A stretch of 64,000 nucleotides of DNA from Eumeta japonica (GCA_005406025.1 BGZK01001334.1:105075-169074); one strand, 5' to 3'. Counted from the first letter of the stretch, positions 47,471-59,201 are shown. Notes: generated by a model not told the origin, from the sequence alone. Numbers and translations: made by a program.

Positions 47471-47480
47471 GGGGGTGGAT
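47468..47480 (+). other. Polypurine tract
   Basis: GACCGGGGGTGGAT ends directly at the 3' LTR start. A short G-rich purine run in this position primes plus-strand DNA synthesis in LTR elements. Confidence 0.75.
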
Positions 47481-48015
47481 TGTTGACGGCAGAATTACGA
47501 CCGCCCTGCGCGGCTGTCGCTGCGTCCGCCGATTAGTTGATAAGGAAATGTAAATGTAGGATAGCGGCTGCGGGATAAAAAAACTGAATAAAAGGCCGTG
47601 CTATATAGCAAAGTTGCCTCTGAATATTAAAAGACCGAGAAGGCACCCGCAGCCGCATAAGTAGCATAAGTAGTTAACATTGTATATAAATGTATGTGTA
47701 AACTAATAACAATAAAATGCGATGAGTCAGAGGCGAGGGGTGCGCGGGGGGTCGGACCTCTCATTGGCCGCGCGGTAAGAGACGCGCGCGCACGGGAAGG
47801 CGGCCGCGCTCGGCGCACAGCGCTGTTATATGAGCGCGGCCCGCCACAGTCAGTCCGCCTTCAACCGCCGACGAGGAAACACTCTCTACCCGAGTTCTGA
47901 AACGAAGTTCTGGTCCGCCCTCCGCCCGCCGTTAGTCTCACAGTGCAAAGTGACTTTGTGTGTTGTGTATTTTCCTCATTTAAATCCCAGCCTGCCTAAA
48001 AATATATGCCGAACA
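47481..48015 (+). repeat. 3' LTR of the BEL/Pao element
   Basis: It begins TGTTGACGGCAG and ends GCCGAACA, followed by the target duplication ATATC. See the 5' LTR for motifs. Length differences from the 5' LTR fall at an A-run, G-run, CT, CG, GC, A-run and GT repeat. Confidence 0.95.
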
Positions 48016-48020
48016 ATATC

Positions 48021-49434
48021 TAAACCTCACCTGCACCAGTAGTGGCACTATTAAGCTTGTCGTAGCATCTCGGCAGAAAACTCTACACTTCTATGGACAC
48101 AGCATTCTGAGGTTAGGTTATTTCGACGTTTAAGAATCGAATCAAATCTAATTAAAAACATCTTCATTTCGTAGAATTATACTTTAAATACGTCATTCGA
48201 CGAGGTTTCGCTCTCAGCTGCATAGTGAGCCGAACCTACACAAACCACCAAACGACGGCTCTTGGTGCGTCCCGTCCGCGTGCACGGTCCCTCACAAAAA
48301 CGATATCCTAATTCTTAAGTGGACCGATGAATTTCGGACTTTTTAAAATTATTCAATATCATCGAATCAGAGAAACAAAAAGAGCCAAAAAGTACGGATG
48401 ACAACGGTAGCCGGCGAGTCGTCGGCCGGCCCAATTAGACGCCATTAAGCGGCATTATCGAGGAAAAAATCTCGTAGCCTTTCCTTGTCGCGGACGACGG
48501 GAAATATTAAAATGTATGTAAAGCTGGCTATCGATAAGCGCAATAAATCGTGTCGGATCGCCGCCCGCCGCCCGCGCCCGCGCCCGCGCCCGCCGCCGTC
48601 ATTAGCCCGCGCCCACATTTTTCTTAGATCTTCCTACTTCACCGGATTCTTTAGACGGCTTTCCCGTCCGCTTTACGCCTACAGCGCAGCGCGGCGGCGG
48701 TCTGGGACAAGGCGGCGGTGCGGTCTAAAGGATTCGCGCTGTCGTGAAAGTACGGTGATTAAAAAATGATACGACTTTAGGATTTACGGTAAACGTTTTT
48801 CATTTGAACATGCATACATTTAATAAACGATGTGAAACATCAAACTGCGGTCACTGTTCTATGAATATTATCGAAGAAAAAAAAAAATGATATATGCCGT
48901 GTCTAAATGCACAACGCCGGCACTTCAATAGTCAAGAGTGTTACCAGAGCTACGGATACCGAGCTTCGCTCTGTTCATGGACGAATTAACCAATGAGTTT
49001 TTAACTCCAAGTCAGATTTAAACACTCGTTCCGTGCATCTGCTAGATCGTTAAGCCGTCGGTCGTCGACGCCGCCGTCGCGCTGACGGCGGTCTACGGCG
49101 GCCCCCGAAATTGCGTATTTAATTGATCAATTCAACTATTTATTTCATTTTAAAATTTCATATTTGCCGATGAAATTTAAACAGAAAAAAATGTGAGCCG
49201 TCACGGGACGGGTACAAGTAATATGCATTAAATACGAGATTACGACAGGAACTAAATATAGCATAATAGAAAAATTAAATATGACTAATTTTTTATAGAA
49301 AATGATGACTATTTATTTAATAAACATTTGTTTTCATTAAATACAAAAATTCAATGTAAATTTCAAGTTGCCACAACTTAATTTATTTCATCTGTGATTT
49401 CAGTAATAGTTATATTCGATGTTTCCTCTGATGG
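48021..49434. other. Non-coding DNA right of the LTR element
   Basis: No gene is recognised. It holds a GC islet (48,410-48,730), a small GC block near 49,060-49,105 and AT-rich DNA. Confidence 0.5.
48410..48730. promoter_or_regulatory. GC islet with TTATCG and TCGATAAG
   Basis: ATTATCGAGG at 48,454-48,463 and CTATCGATAAGCG at 48,528-48,540 precede a CGCCCGCGCCCGCGCCCGCC tract near 48,573. TATCGATA is also the palindromic core bound by DREF in flies. Confidence 0.42.
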
Positions 49435-49466
49435 TATTACTGTGACAATTGCTTGTCACAGTAATA
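49435..49466. repeat. 14-bp-arm perfect hairpin
   Basis: TATTACTGTGACAA at 49,435-49,448 is exactly inverted at 49,453-49,466 with a 4-nt loop. Very AT-rich quasi-palindromes (TTATTAATAATC) follow directly. Confidence 0.85.
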
Positions 49467-49544
49467 ATTAATAATTGATTATTAATAATCTATAATCAAT
49501 CAAAACTACAATCATATTAATCAAAATGTAGTAATATGTACGAT

Positions 49545-49757
49545 GTGGCGACGGGTCGTCATGCGCAAGCGACTGTGCGACTCCATTCTCACTCGGTTCG
49601 ATGGTGCTGTTTACTACGGTATACATTTTGACTATATATATATATACCATTATATAGCGTGGCGACCTGTCGCCACACAGTGCACTCTACTATAAATAGA
49701 CTGTATATATACCGTAGTACAGCGTGGCGACCTGTCGCCACGGCAAGCGTCGCCACG
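49545..49757. repeat. Cluster of GTGGCGAC-N2-GTCGCCAC palindromes
   Basis: The exact 18-bp palindrome GTGGCGACCTGTCGCCAC occurs at 49,659-49,676 and 49,724-49,741, 65 bp apart, each preceded by a TATATACC...AGC segment. A degenerate copy (GTGGCGACGGGTCGTCAT) is at 49,545-49,562, and a half site GTCGCCAC is at 49,749-49,756. TACGGTATAC (49,616) and ATACCGTAGTA (49,709) add a second inverted pair. No gene is present. This may be a dimeric protein-binding site array or a foldback repeat. Confidence 0.85.
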
Positions 49758-50634
49758 CCAACAATTCGGTTTACCCTGCGCCTATAGATGTTTCACATCA
49801 ATAGTCATCGACACAAACCGAAGAAAGTGTTGACGTCAGAACGGCTTTGTTCACTCGTGACCTTCAGTAATTTCGTAGAGCACGATTCCTATATACGTAT
49901 GTGATATGGAACGTATAGACATATTAAAAATATTCATGACAGTTTTAGTCAAAACTATTGTCAGGTTTCGTTACTGCACCATCGAGGCGCAATCTTCTCC
50001 TACGACCTCTTCAATTCGTCACCTAAGGCCCCTCGCGCTCGTTCCGCGCACGCGGGGGGCCGCTGCAGAACGCCGCCACTGCGCGACGACTACGTGTCCA
50101 CGACCGGCAACTTAATGTACCCTAGGAGGCACGGAGCAGGTAGTTGAATCCGACTTCAAGTTAAAAAGCCGTCGCTCGACTAGTCGCCTGTGGTCAGGGA
50201 CGACCGCCGTGCGATCTGGTTTCTGGACGACGCTCTTGACCGCTGAGCCATCATAGTTAAAGTTTACTGTTACGAAATACCATTAATCAATTCGATAGTT
50301 GATGATATTTAATTACACGAATACACGAACAGAAAATAATCTGAATATTCATGGAATGTGAAAAAGCGGTAAACACATCACGAATTGATTTAATCACAGA
50401 AAAATAACAAATGGTTGTTACGCGTAATAGCTTTTCATTTACTATAAACTTTTATAATCACTGAACAATATTTATTCAAAAGATATTTCTTCTCATCGCG
50501 TAATGAATGAAAAGAGTATTCATGACCAAAAAAAAAAAAAACAGAAAAACAACTACAAAGATAACGTTGTAAGACATCTCAAAACTGAGTGAAGATATCT
50601 CCTAGTTTCTAAGTTTTTTTTACGAGCGGTCATC

Positions 50635-50700
50635 ACAGGCCGTTATCGGCGAGCATCGGCCGGGTCAGGGGGGCGCGTGGGCGGCCGCGGGCTCAGCACC
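50635..50700. promoter_or_regulatory. Short GC islet with TTATCGG
   Basis: CCGTTATCGGCGAGCATCGG (from 50,640) is followed by GGGTCAGGGGGGCGCG and GGGCGGCCGCGGG. Confidence 0.38.
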
Positions 50701-51499
50701 TTCTCACAGTTACGGACCGAGCTCAGCCTCAACTTAGCCGACCTAACATTCCCATCAAAGGGTGAGCCTTTAACACGATGACTTCGAATCGAGTGTGCGT
50801 ATGTCGCACTGGCGTCGGTGGATGGGACACCAGTCGTAAGATTAAGATTTAGGAAGTCTGAGTTCGGATGGAAGTAAAGTTCCTAATGACTCTAGGTCAA
50901 TGTTTTGGTGTCCACAGCACTAGGAATTTTTATTTCTTCTAGTTTTTATTTAACATCGTTTCGCCTTCCTATTGCGATTTCACATTTAAGCAATATAAAA
51001 TATTTATATCAATCGTTGTTACGTTTCGATATTTCAAGTTTTCATTCATAATTTTTGATTAAAATTTGTCTTATTTTATAACCTGCTGTTGTGAAAATCA
51101 CATTAAATACACCCAGCAAGAAGAGTGTGCGACCGCTGGCGTGACTATTAAAGAAGTCACAATTTATTCACCTACGCGGTCTCTCCTCACCTTAACACTC
51201 TCCAATGTACAACGACGCAATATAAATCATTGCTGTTTCGCTAATGCACATCCCTTACGTTTCTCTCCTCACATTTTTCTCGCCTCCCACCCTAAATAAT
51301 GTTTAACGAAATTAATATTCGATTACCTTCAGGTGCATAACTCATCGCTAAACATTTTCAGGTGATATGTGAATTTGAGCTGTGTCGTTAAGGTAAATGC
51401 TATTTTTTTTCCAAAATGAAAACGTAGCTTTTACTCGCCAGCGTCTCTCGTTACCGCTCGAACATTTCTTGCGTTTCGCGAGGTCAGGACCGGATGGGG

Positions 51500-51535
51500 C
51501 GACAGTCGCTTACCTGAAACTAAAAAGGAAAGACA
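51500..51535 (-). other. Candidate recursive splice (ratchet) site
   Basis: On the minus strand a pyrimidine tract (TCTTTCCTTTTTAGTTTCAG) runs directly into GTAAGCG, with the CAG/GTAAG junction between 51,514 and 51,513. An acceptor fused to a donor is the signature of recursive splicing in very long insect introns. It could equally be chance in 64 kb. It is meaningful only if a minus-strand transcript crosses the window. Confidence 0.2.
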
Positions 51536-54500
51536 CGCGTCAGAGAAGTATCTAGAACTCGTGTGAACATAGCTCCAATACAAAACATAGCAATGCGAGT
51601 TGACCAAAGAAACTTAAGTTGTATCTTTGAGTTCGGCCGTTTTTCGAGTACTTTTGAAGCATTTTCGCAGATAATATTATCATAGTGAGTCGATACGTCG
51701 GAGATGCTTCGGTCTTAAAAGGCGAGCGAACTTCTCAACAGCTACGGCCTAATGCTCTCTGCTTGGGTGTCCACACATGCCTTTCGTTTAAAATGAATAA
51801 TTATTCAAGAAAAAATCGAGCTATTGTAATAACGTTTATTTACTTTATCTATAAACTCACGTCTCTTCCCCAGAAAGGCAGGCCGAGCCCACAGACCTCC
51901 ATATAACACGATCTTTACATTTGTACACAATCCTAATCTATACACCCGTATAAGCGTATAAAAGCAGTCACGTGTGTGGCACGTCACTTACTCTATACGT
52001 CATCGAGCTAAATCTTCGAGAGCAGCCACGTGTCGATGCGATTTTGTAAAAGAGCAAGCCCTATACAGGAAACGCCAGAGGGCGCTCGCGGGAAGCCACG
52101 CGCCGCGCCGCACTCGACTCTAGGACACTCGCCTTGTCGATGGCCCTCCGCGACGAGATCGAGAGATTGGCTGTATCGTGTCCTGTCTTATTTGTGAGGG
52201 ATACAATATTTAAAACTATAGTCTCGAACGTATATAAAAATAGATGCACAATTTCATACATAAAGTTAAAATCGATTGATGTCAGTCGATTATATAGATG
52301 ATTTAACGTCCAGTATAATAACAAATTATATAGCGAGCATATACCCAGTTACTAATACACCCAACAATTGGGATTACTGAAAGGATCTGACTGAAAACCA
52401 GCAGAGTTGAACCCCCGTATGGAATCACAAATGTATAAATACATGTACAATCTTATTAATTACTATAAGTTTAGTTTTAAGTTTTAATATACAATACAAA
52501 ACTGTAAGAATTATTAAAAGATGTCGATTAAAAAAACTCTATGTCTATTTCTAAGCAGTGATATGAACATTAATGACGCCTCTGCCTATTGTAATAAATG
52601 CGTCAGCATTTGGTCTTCGTCTTACTTCATCTTATTTTCTTATTAATACCCAACAAACATGTACTTTCAGTGCGTAGGCCTGAACACAAGGTGGTCCGTA
52701 TGATTCGTATTACAAAGACGACATTCAAAAACATGTAACTAACACGTAACTCAAAACAAACCTGAACACATAAAGTGCCACCGTTGAAGACTGCTATTTT
52801 AAGTAGCAGCGAGTTTTTGCGTAGGTTTAAGCAATCGATGTTAACACTAGATTAAGCATTATTTCAAGATAGTATAGTATCAACTACGCTAGTTTCCGTA
52901 GCTGATCATAGTAGAGTTTCAAAATCATGAAATCGAATAAATTGATTTCTGTGTGCAGGTGATCTGCGTTTAGAGTAACTATTAAATAAAACAAGGATAT
53001 TGTATTAACAGTTCCACCACTTCCAATGATATGGTGTAATTAGATACCGGCGACTAACGGAGCACTGGATCGTTATTTAAATATACTTAGGCTAAGGTAT
53101 ATCCAGGTAAAGTCGAAAAAAAATTATTATTTCATAAATACTATTATAGAGTACATAAAAACGCGATGTGTACGATTGTCTCAAATGTGGAAACAATTAA
53201 GATATGTGTTTTCTAATGCTAGTTCATCGCAAATTTCGCCACTTGAATGGCGAATCAAAACCATTGCATAACCCCTAAATAAGTAGCTTTATTATACGTA
53301 GAATATTCACTAGTAAAATAATCAATTATTTTTAAATTAGTCATTTATTTATCATTCTGCATATATATATATACTACACAAGTAATTCAAGATATAAGGT
53401 ACATTAAAACTTATCGTTGATGTTATTTATATAATCGTTAACTTACTCTAAATGATCCAATGTCCATTCCGTCTATCAAAGTAACGGTCGCGATAAACAA
53501 ATTCATCTGACAACTCTGACAAGTGGTGTGTACCAAAACAAACATTGCCCACACGAGCGTTCCGATTAGAAATGCCTCGCCTGCTTTATGGCTAATACAT
53601 ACTATTATCTATTAACGAAATCTACCTTCACTATTATACCACGGATCTTTAAGCGGCCGTTTGTACATTGCATTTTTCGAATACGTTCCACGAATCGTTA
53701 ATGAATACAAACCAGCGATGTAGACGGAATTAAAAATTAATCTCTCCCGATGTATTATCGCGTGTACCGATCCGAGATTTACGTTCACACGGAAGAGTTA
53801 CGTGGAGTCGCTATGGATTTATCTAGTGAATGAGAACAGGAGCTTTTAGGGTACACAGAGAAGTTTGTTCAGTTCTTCAAATGAGATAAAGTTCTCAAAT
53901 GTTAGGTTATGTAGATGAATGTCGATTTGAGGATATCCTCAAGCTACGTCTTACCATAAATTCGTATATACTTGGCCAAAATGAACACTTATAAGATCCA
54001 TTTTTATATTATAAAGATAAATTATTTTTTTAAATTGTTATTATTCTTTTAGGTCTTTTTTTGACGCCATGATCTACGTCAAAACTTTGCATGCATCATA
54101 CATACTAGATATTTAGGATAGCATTTACTGTATTCACAATGTGCATAATACTATCCATTGCACATATTTTTAAATACACCTACACACTGAATCAATGTTA
54201 AAATGATTTTTCAATTAGCTTTTTTGTCGAATTGATATGTGATTTTCCAATCGATTAGCGGTGACAAAGAAAGGCAAACTAGAAATTTGATCCTAAAAAA
54301 TCAAGCAGTTAAAATTGTGCAAAAATATGTAAACAAAACAAAAAAATGTAGACTTTAGGTACTATGCGTAGTAAGACAGTGTTACTACTTATAATCAAGT
54401 TATTGAACCATTTAATTTTAAAATAGAATATCAAGAACAGTAAAAAGCGTTGTTTTAGGGTTCACTTGTTGTTAGAACGAAGTTCCTTATCGCGCGTTAC

Positions 54501-54600
54501 ACTCAGGCGGTCGGTGATGGGAGCTACACGAAAAAAAGTATAACCGCAACGAGAAATGCTGACCGCTGTTGCTATAGTTAACATTTTTATGAACATGTTT

Positions 54601-54718
54601 GCCAACGTCCATACCACGCTGAATACACAGGTTCTCGTCCGAACACCGAAGTTAAGCAGCGTCGGGCGCGGTCAGTACTTGGATGGGTGACCGCTGGGAA
54701 CTACGCGTGATGTTGGCT
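54601..54718 (+). rRNA. 5S ribosomal RNA gene copy (single, 118 nt)
   Basis: The whole 5S rRNA can be followed. The terminal helix GCCAACGTC (54,601-54,609) pairs over nine bases with GATGTTGGC (54,709-54,717). The internal promoter region includes GAAGTTAAGCAGCGTCGGGC (box A part, 54,648-54,667), and the box C region is GTACTTGGATGGGTGACCG. Animal 5S RNAs are usually about 120 nt. Here GACCGCTGGGAAC lacks one C compared with the usual GACCGCCTGGGAA, so the copy may be slightly defective. CTATAGTTA lies about 28 bp upstream, where insect 5S genes often have a TATA-like element. There is one copy only, with no tandem repeat in the window, so it is an orphan 5S gene or a retro-copy. Confidence 0.88.
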
Positions 54719-54724
54719 TTTTTT
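54718..54724 (+). terminator. Pol III T-run terminator
   Basis: A run of seven T directly at the 5S 3' end is the standard RNA polymerase III stop signal. Its presence suggests the copy arrived with, or kept, a working 3' context. Confidence 0.75.
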
Positions 54725-57700
54725 GGTGTTGCATTTTTTAATGATAATTTATAATAAAACATTAATTTCAATTTTTATTATAATAATTTATCACTATTCC
54801 TTCATTCTTTTTGTTGAATTTTTCGTTTCATTACTTTCAAAGGTTGTACATTTATATCATTGTGCTTGCATATAATGTATAATTCTGTTTTTTTTCCTAA
54901 AATATTAAAATAAACTTTTTGATTGATTCAGTTCTGCAGAGCATTCAATTATAAACTTTCAATAAATAAATACTTATAGAAATGTGTGAAAGTTTTATCT
55001 CTTATTGATTTCATAATAACATAATTGTGCAAATTGACGACCTTAACAAAATATTTAATAAATAGAACAGCACTGTTTAGTGCTTTTTTTTAGAATTTTA
55101 ATAAATATTAGTAATTAAAAAAAAATGTTTATTTACAATTTACAAACATTTCTTACCATTTATTCACGTATATTATTATCTATTTAATTACTTTCAAGCT
55201 TTTTAATTAATTTCATTGTTATCATTCAATTCATAAAATATGTTTACATATAGGGAAAGGAATTTCGTTCCAACCTGGTTTTTTATTATACTGTTTGCTT
55301 TGTTGTTTTAATAAGTATTCATTCAGCTACGGAGTCAATTAAAGTGTATATTTTCCGACCTAGTTCACAATGTGCGTCTAGTTGAAATCAGTCGTTCAAC
55401 AATACGAATTCGAACGAGGACCGTAATTCGTTTCGCTACACTCCAAGAATTGAAAAACGAATGCACATTAAGAATCCATTTTTTTTTTCAGTACCGTTAA
55501 TCGTTAATCAGTATGCATAATAGGTAAAATGCAGGTTTATGAACAGACAAGTAGGCTGCCTGCTGCCTATATAGTGTATGGCGTCAAATAATAGTCAGAT
55601 TCGTTCATATTGTTTTTTTTTTGTTCATTCTGCGTTAAATTTGCGATATGTAGATAAATCGCTATATAGAATGAAACTGCAACAGGTGATCAAGACTAAA
55701 TTGTGTTTTGAATCGAATTTCGAGAACTAAATGTGCGGACCCTGTGCGGAACAAATTTTTCTGTCATAAGGAATAAAATTAAAGGGTTCCATTTAATATT
55801 TTAGCAAAAGTATTCTTTTATTAAAAATTAAATATAAAATAGTGCATCACAAATAACATAGAAAAAAAACAACAAATAATAAATTTCAAGAGAGAGGAAG
55901 ACGCACGGAGGGGGCGTAACGCTTTTTGGTTATGTCACGATTTGCATCGGTTATCCCCTACGGTAAGCCGCGTTAAGGAATTTCGTTCCAAAAACTTAAA
56001 AGTGACCCGTGAGTTTTATCGGAACGGATGAAAACCGCGGGCATTCGAATAGCTAAGAGTAGACGGCGCACGGCTGATGCGGCTGCGTGCGCGCCGTCGC
56101 CCGGCGTGCCCTGCGATCAGCCCGAGATTGGGTGGGCCGAGTCAGCTCGGGTAATTTTATCTATCGCCCAAATTATGAGAGGATTGCTTACAAATTAGAT
56201 ACTCTCTGATGTCCGCCCACGCGCGCCTCATATTTGTTTTTATTGCGCAATGCCGTTGATTTACGTACCGATGTGTCGCTAGTGCTTTCCCGGGATTGTA
56301 TGACCTTCCCTGGTTTTCTGATTTTACGGTTTATTTGTGTAAGTACTATGGGCGAATCGAGCGGATAAACGATTCGATTGTCCATGTACAAGTCTTCGAA
56401 TATTCGATTTGTTCCCTATATATTGTCCATCCGAATAAAAATATCTTGGTTTGATTTGACGAGTAAAAATTATTGACTAATATATACAACTGCTGGTAGT
56501 TTTTGATGCACCTAGATAATACAAATTTTTATAGTAAAAGTCGACAACCATCTTGTGATGTAACAACTTTCTGATTTTATTACGTGATAATTTTAGAAAT
56601 GAAAACCGCTATGTGATTTATTCGCACGGGCATGCCCATTACTTTTAATTGATTTAATTAATAATAAGAATAAGCTTTTCATATAATGTTCTAGCAGCAA
56701 ATTCCGTCAGAATGAAAGCGAACGAGATACATACATCAATACACATCGATAAAAAATTAAATTCACTTGCAAATATCTCTAGGTTTAGAAGCATAGGTTT
56801 CCTAGAGGTAAAAATACATAAGTATTTTATGAAAAAATATAAAATACAAACATTGTTGTGAATGGTAATTTAGTTGTTGAAGCACTCAATGAATGTAACT
56901 AGTAATGATTAATACATCCTTAGTTCAAACGACAAATTGTGAAATTAAGCAATTTTTTTAAGAGAAATCTAAAACAAAAGTTTACAAATTGGTGCCGTAA
57001 ATAAAAGACAAGAAAAAATGACGCACAATCACCGCTGCTTTTATCGATCACTGTAGTCATGTGTATACGCAATGTTTGTTATTATAGATCTATCCCGTTT
57101 TTATTCTAATGAGAATTAAAAATAATATTCATATAGCTAATCTAATTTTGTTTAAGTTTCTGTAACACCTACAATAAATTTTAAATTTATTTATTTTTGT
57201 ATGATTCAAAATTAAATAAATAAAATGAATAGCTGAGAAACGATTATTTTAGTAAATTAGTTAGAGAGATCGAATAAATTTGTAAACAGTAATACCTGCT
57301 GATGAGAATTTGGAAAAAAATCGTAATAATGTAACTTCCATAAATTATGTCAATATAAGGAAGTTACATGGGGGTGAATTAGTCTAAAAAGTGTTACTAA
57401 AGTCGACTAGGAAGTATTGATCGTTCAGGCAAGCGTACTATAATTACCTTTCTTTCACGTCGAGATGAGAATTGTCAACTGTATTCAATTCAAAAATTAT
57501 TTATACTAATTCGTCGTATCATATCGTATCATCGTATCACGTACGCGCCAGTAAGTCGATGACGAGCTCTATCATTTCGTGTATAGATCGTTGAATAAGC
57601 ATCTTTAGGCTACTAATATTCGTAGTCGACGTGTGATCCGCCGCGTTAAATCTGATTTACACGAAAATCTCACGAGATAAACATCCGACGGTCGGTCCGC

Positions 57701-58355
57701 GCGACGTCGCGATGAGGATCCCGGTGTCGCGCCGGCGATGGAAGATCTGTTAGGGCACGTATCGGGTGTTGATGACGCCACGGCATCGGATTTTGTGTGG
57801 TCACCCGTCGACTTTTACGGTCGTTCTGTGTCAATTACGCGGCGGGATGGCGAGGTATTAATTTCTCGTCGATACGATACATTTATTGTGTACGTATCTT
57901 TTCGGTTAGTTTATTATTATGATGCCAGGTGCGGGCGGGAATCGATCGAGGAGATCCCGTACTTGACGGCTGTGAAGAAGAACGTTAAGAAAACCGAGAC
58001 CTTTATCACTAAAATGTTCGAGAATACGATGATAATATTTCTGAAATCGACAATTACAGTCCGTTTTAAACATAATCGCGTTTATAAGTTGTAACAAGAT
58101 GAGCGATTGATATGAAGATAAAAAATGAACCTATCATATCTGTTGGTAGAAGCTTGGTATTACTATAATATTTTGGTGACAGTAGTTAACAGTTTCTACT
58201 AATATTTGTCTTACGGCTGTATTCTTGGTACAACCGTAAGTTTTACAAGGATACGTCTATGTACAAGAGGATATTCGAGTAAGTGGAAGAATAATACGAA
58301 TTAGGGTTCTAAAGTGCGTTTATTAAGCATGTAAAACGTACGTAGAAATTAACAT
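54725..58355. other. Gene-free stretch
   Basis: AT-rich to 55.8 kb and again at 56.4-57.5 kb. A GC block at 56,030-56,165 has CGGCGCACGG and one TTATC site (56,157, TTATCTATCGCCC). 57,650-57,730 is moderately GC-rich with GAGATAAAC near 57,674. It leads into a 118-codon ORF (57,738-58,094) that starts in a good context (GGCGATGG) but matches nothing I know. Confidence 0.5.
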
Positions 58356-58585
58356 TATAACGATTAGCGGACAAAGATAATTATAAAATTAACACTTGCT
58401 TAGGTGTTCGATATCTGTCAATCCTCTCAAATCAATATTCAATTCTTTGGTTAGAGACTCGTAGTGGAGAGGCAGATTCGAGGGTCAGCGGCGGGTTGCA
58501 TGCTGCACGTTAATGCATGTTGCGGGCAAGCGTCTATTATGGATCTCCGCGAATTAACACCTCATAACAGAATAATTAGAAATAA
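58356..58585 (+). repeat. Dispersed repeat, about 220 bp, copy 2
   Basis: Second copy of the repeat at 39,431-39,645, same orientation, with substitutions and a few indels throughout. A (TA)/(CATA) microsatellite follows 60 bp downstream. Confidence 0.85.
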
Positions 58586-58645
58586 GCAGAAATACGTCGA
58601 GTAAGTCAAACTGTATCATATGGCTATATGATACGGTCATATAGT

Positions 58646-58685
58646 CATACATATATACATATATATATACATATATATATATATA
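58646..58685. repeat. (CATATA/TA)n microsatellite
   Basis: Imperfect CATATATA units, about 40 bp. A 9-bp inverted pair (GTATCATAT / ATATGATAC) lies just upstream at about 58,613-58,634. Confidence 0.85.
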
Positions 58686-59201
58686 CTTAGAATATTGTTT
58701 ATGTAATAAAAAGGAAATAAAATTAAAATTTTAAGTAATCTTGTCGATTGATAATTATTATACATAAATTGTGTGAATTCTTCGCACAGGGTACGTTTAG
58801 TTTTTTATGTTGGAAAAAAATGAAGTCCCAAGTTACAAATAATGCGTAGTGAAGATATCCCAAAAATGCGTAGTAAGCAAGTTTTTCAAGTCGTGCTATT
58901 ATACAAAAAATCCTATACGACCAAAAAAAAAACTAATTCTAAGAGTTATAATAGTTGATCTTTCTTCTTCGACGTGAAGATGTTAATAAGATATCGTTGT
59001 TACAATTTATTCTTCGAAAAATACATGTTTAAATATCATATAATTAATGAAACTGTAAAAGGAGAAATAAAAACAAATATCAACAAAAATTTTAATCGGT
59101 GTATTGTCAGATGACCACTCTATCGCGCATGTACAGCTGGATAAACGGAGAAGTACTATTGATGTGATTGTTTTTTATCGTCGTGTTGTTTGCGGTGTCG
59201 T

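Larger units (their letters stand above)
41567..48015 (+). mobile_element. BEL/Pao LTR retrotransposon, full length but with a broken coding region
   Basis: A complete 6.4-kb LTR element. It has two LTRs (531 and 535 bp) starting TG and ending CA, a 5-bp target duplication ATATC (41,562-41,566 and 48,016-48,020), a primer-binding site directly after the 5' LTR and a purine tract directly before the 3' LTR. Domain order is gag (DUF1759), DUF1758 aspartic protease, reverse transcriptase, RNase H, integrase and DUF5641, which is the BEL/Pao order. The nearly identical LTRs indicate recent insertion. The coding region nevertheless changes frame repeatedly, so this copy cannot encode its proteins as sequenced. 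Minus-strand ORFs inside it are shadows. Confidence 0.96.
49758..54600. other. Long gene-free stretch
   Basis: No convincing gene. A GC islet lies at 50,635-50,700 and mixed GC DNA at 52,070-52,160, with a CTCF-like core at 52,076-52,085. 52.2-54.5 kb is almost featureless AT-rich DNA. ORFs at 51,066-51,299 and 51,685-51,906 have no recognisable content. Confidence 0.5.
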
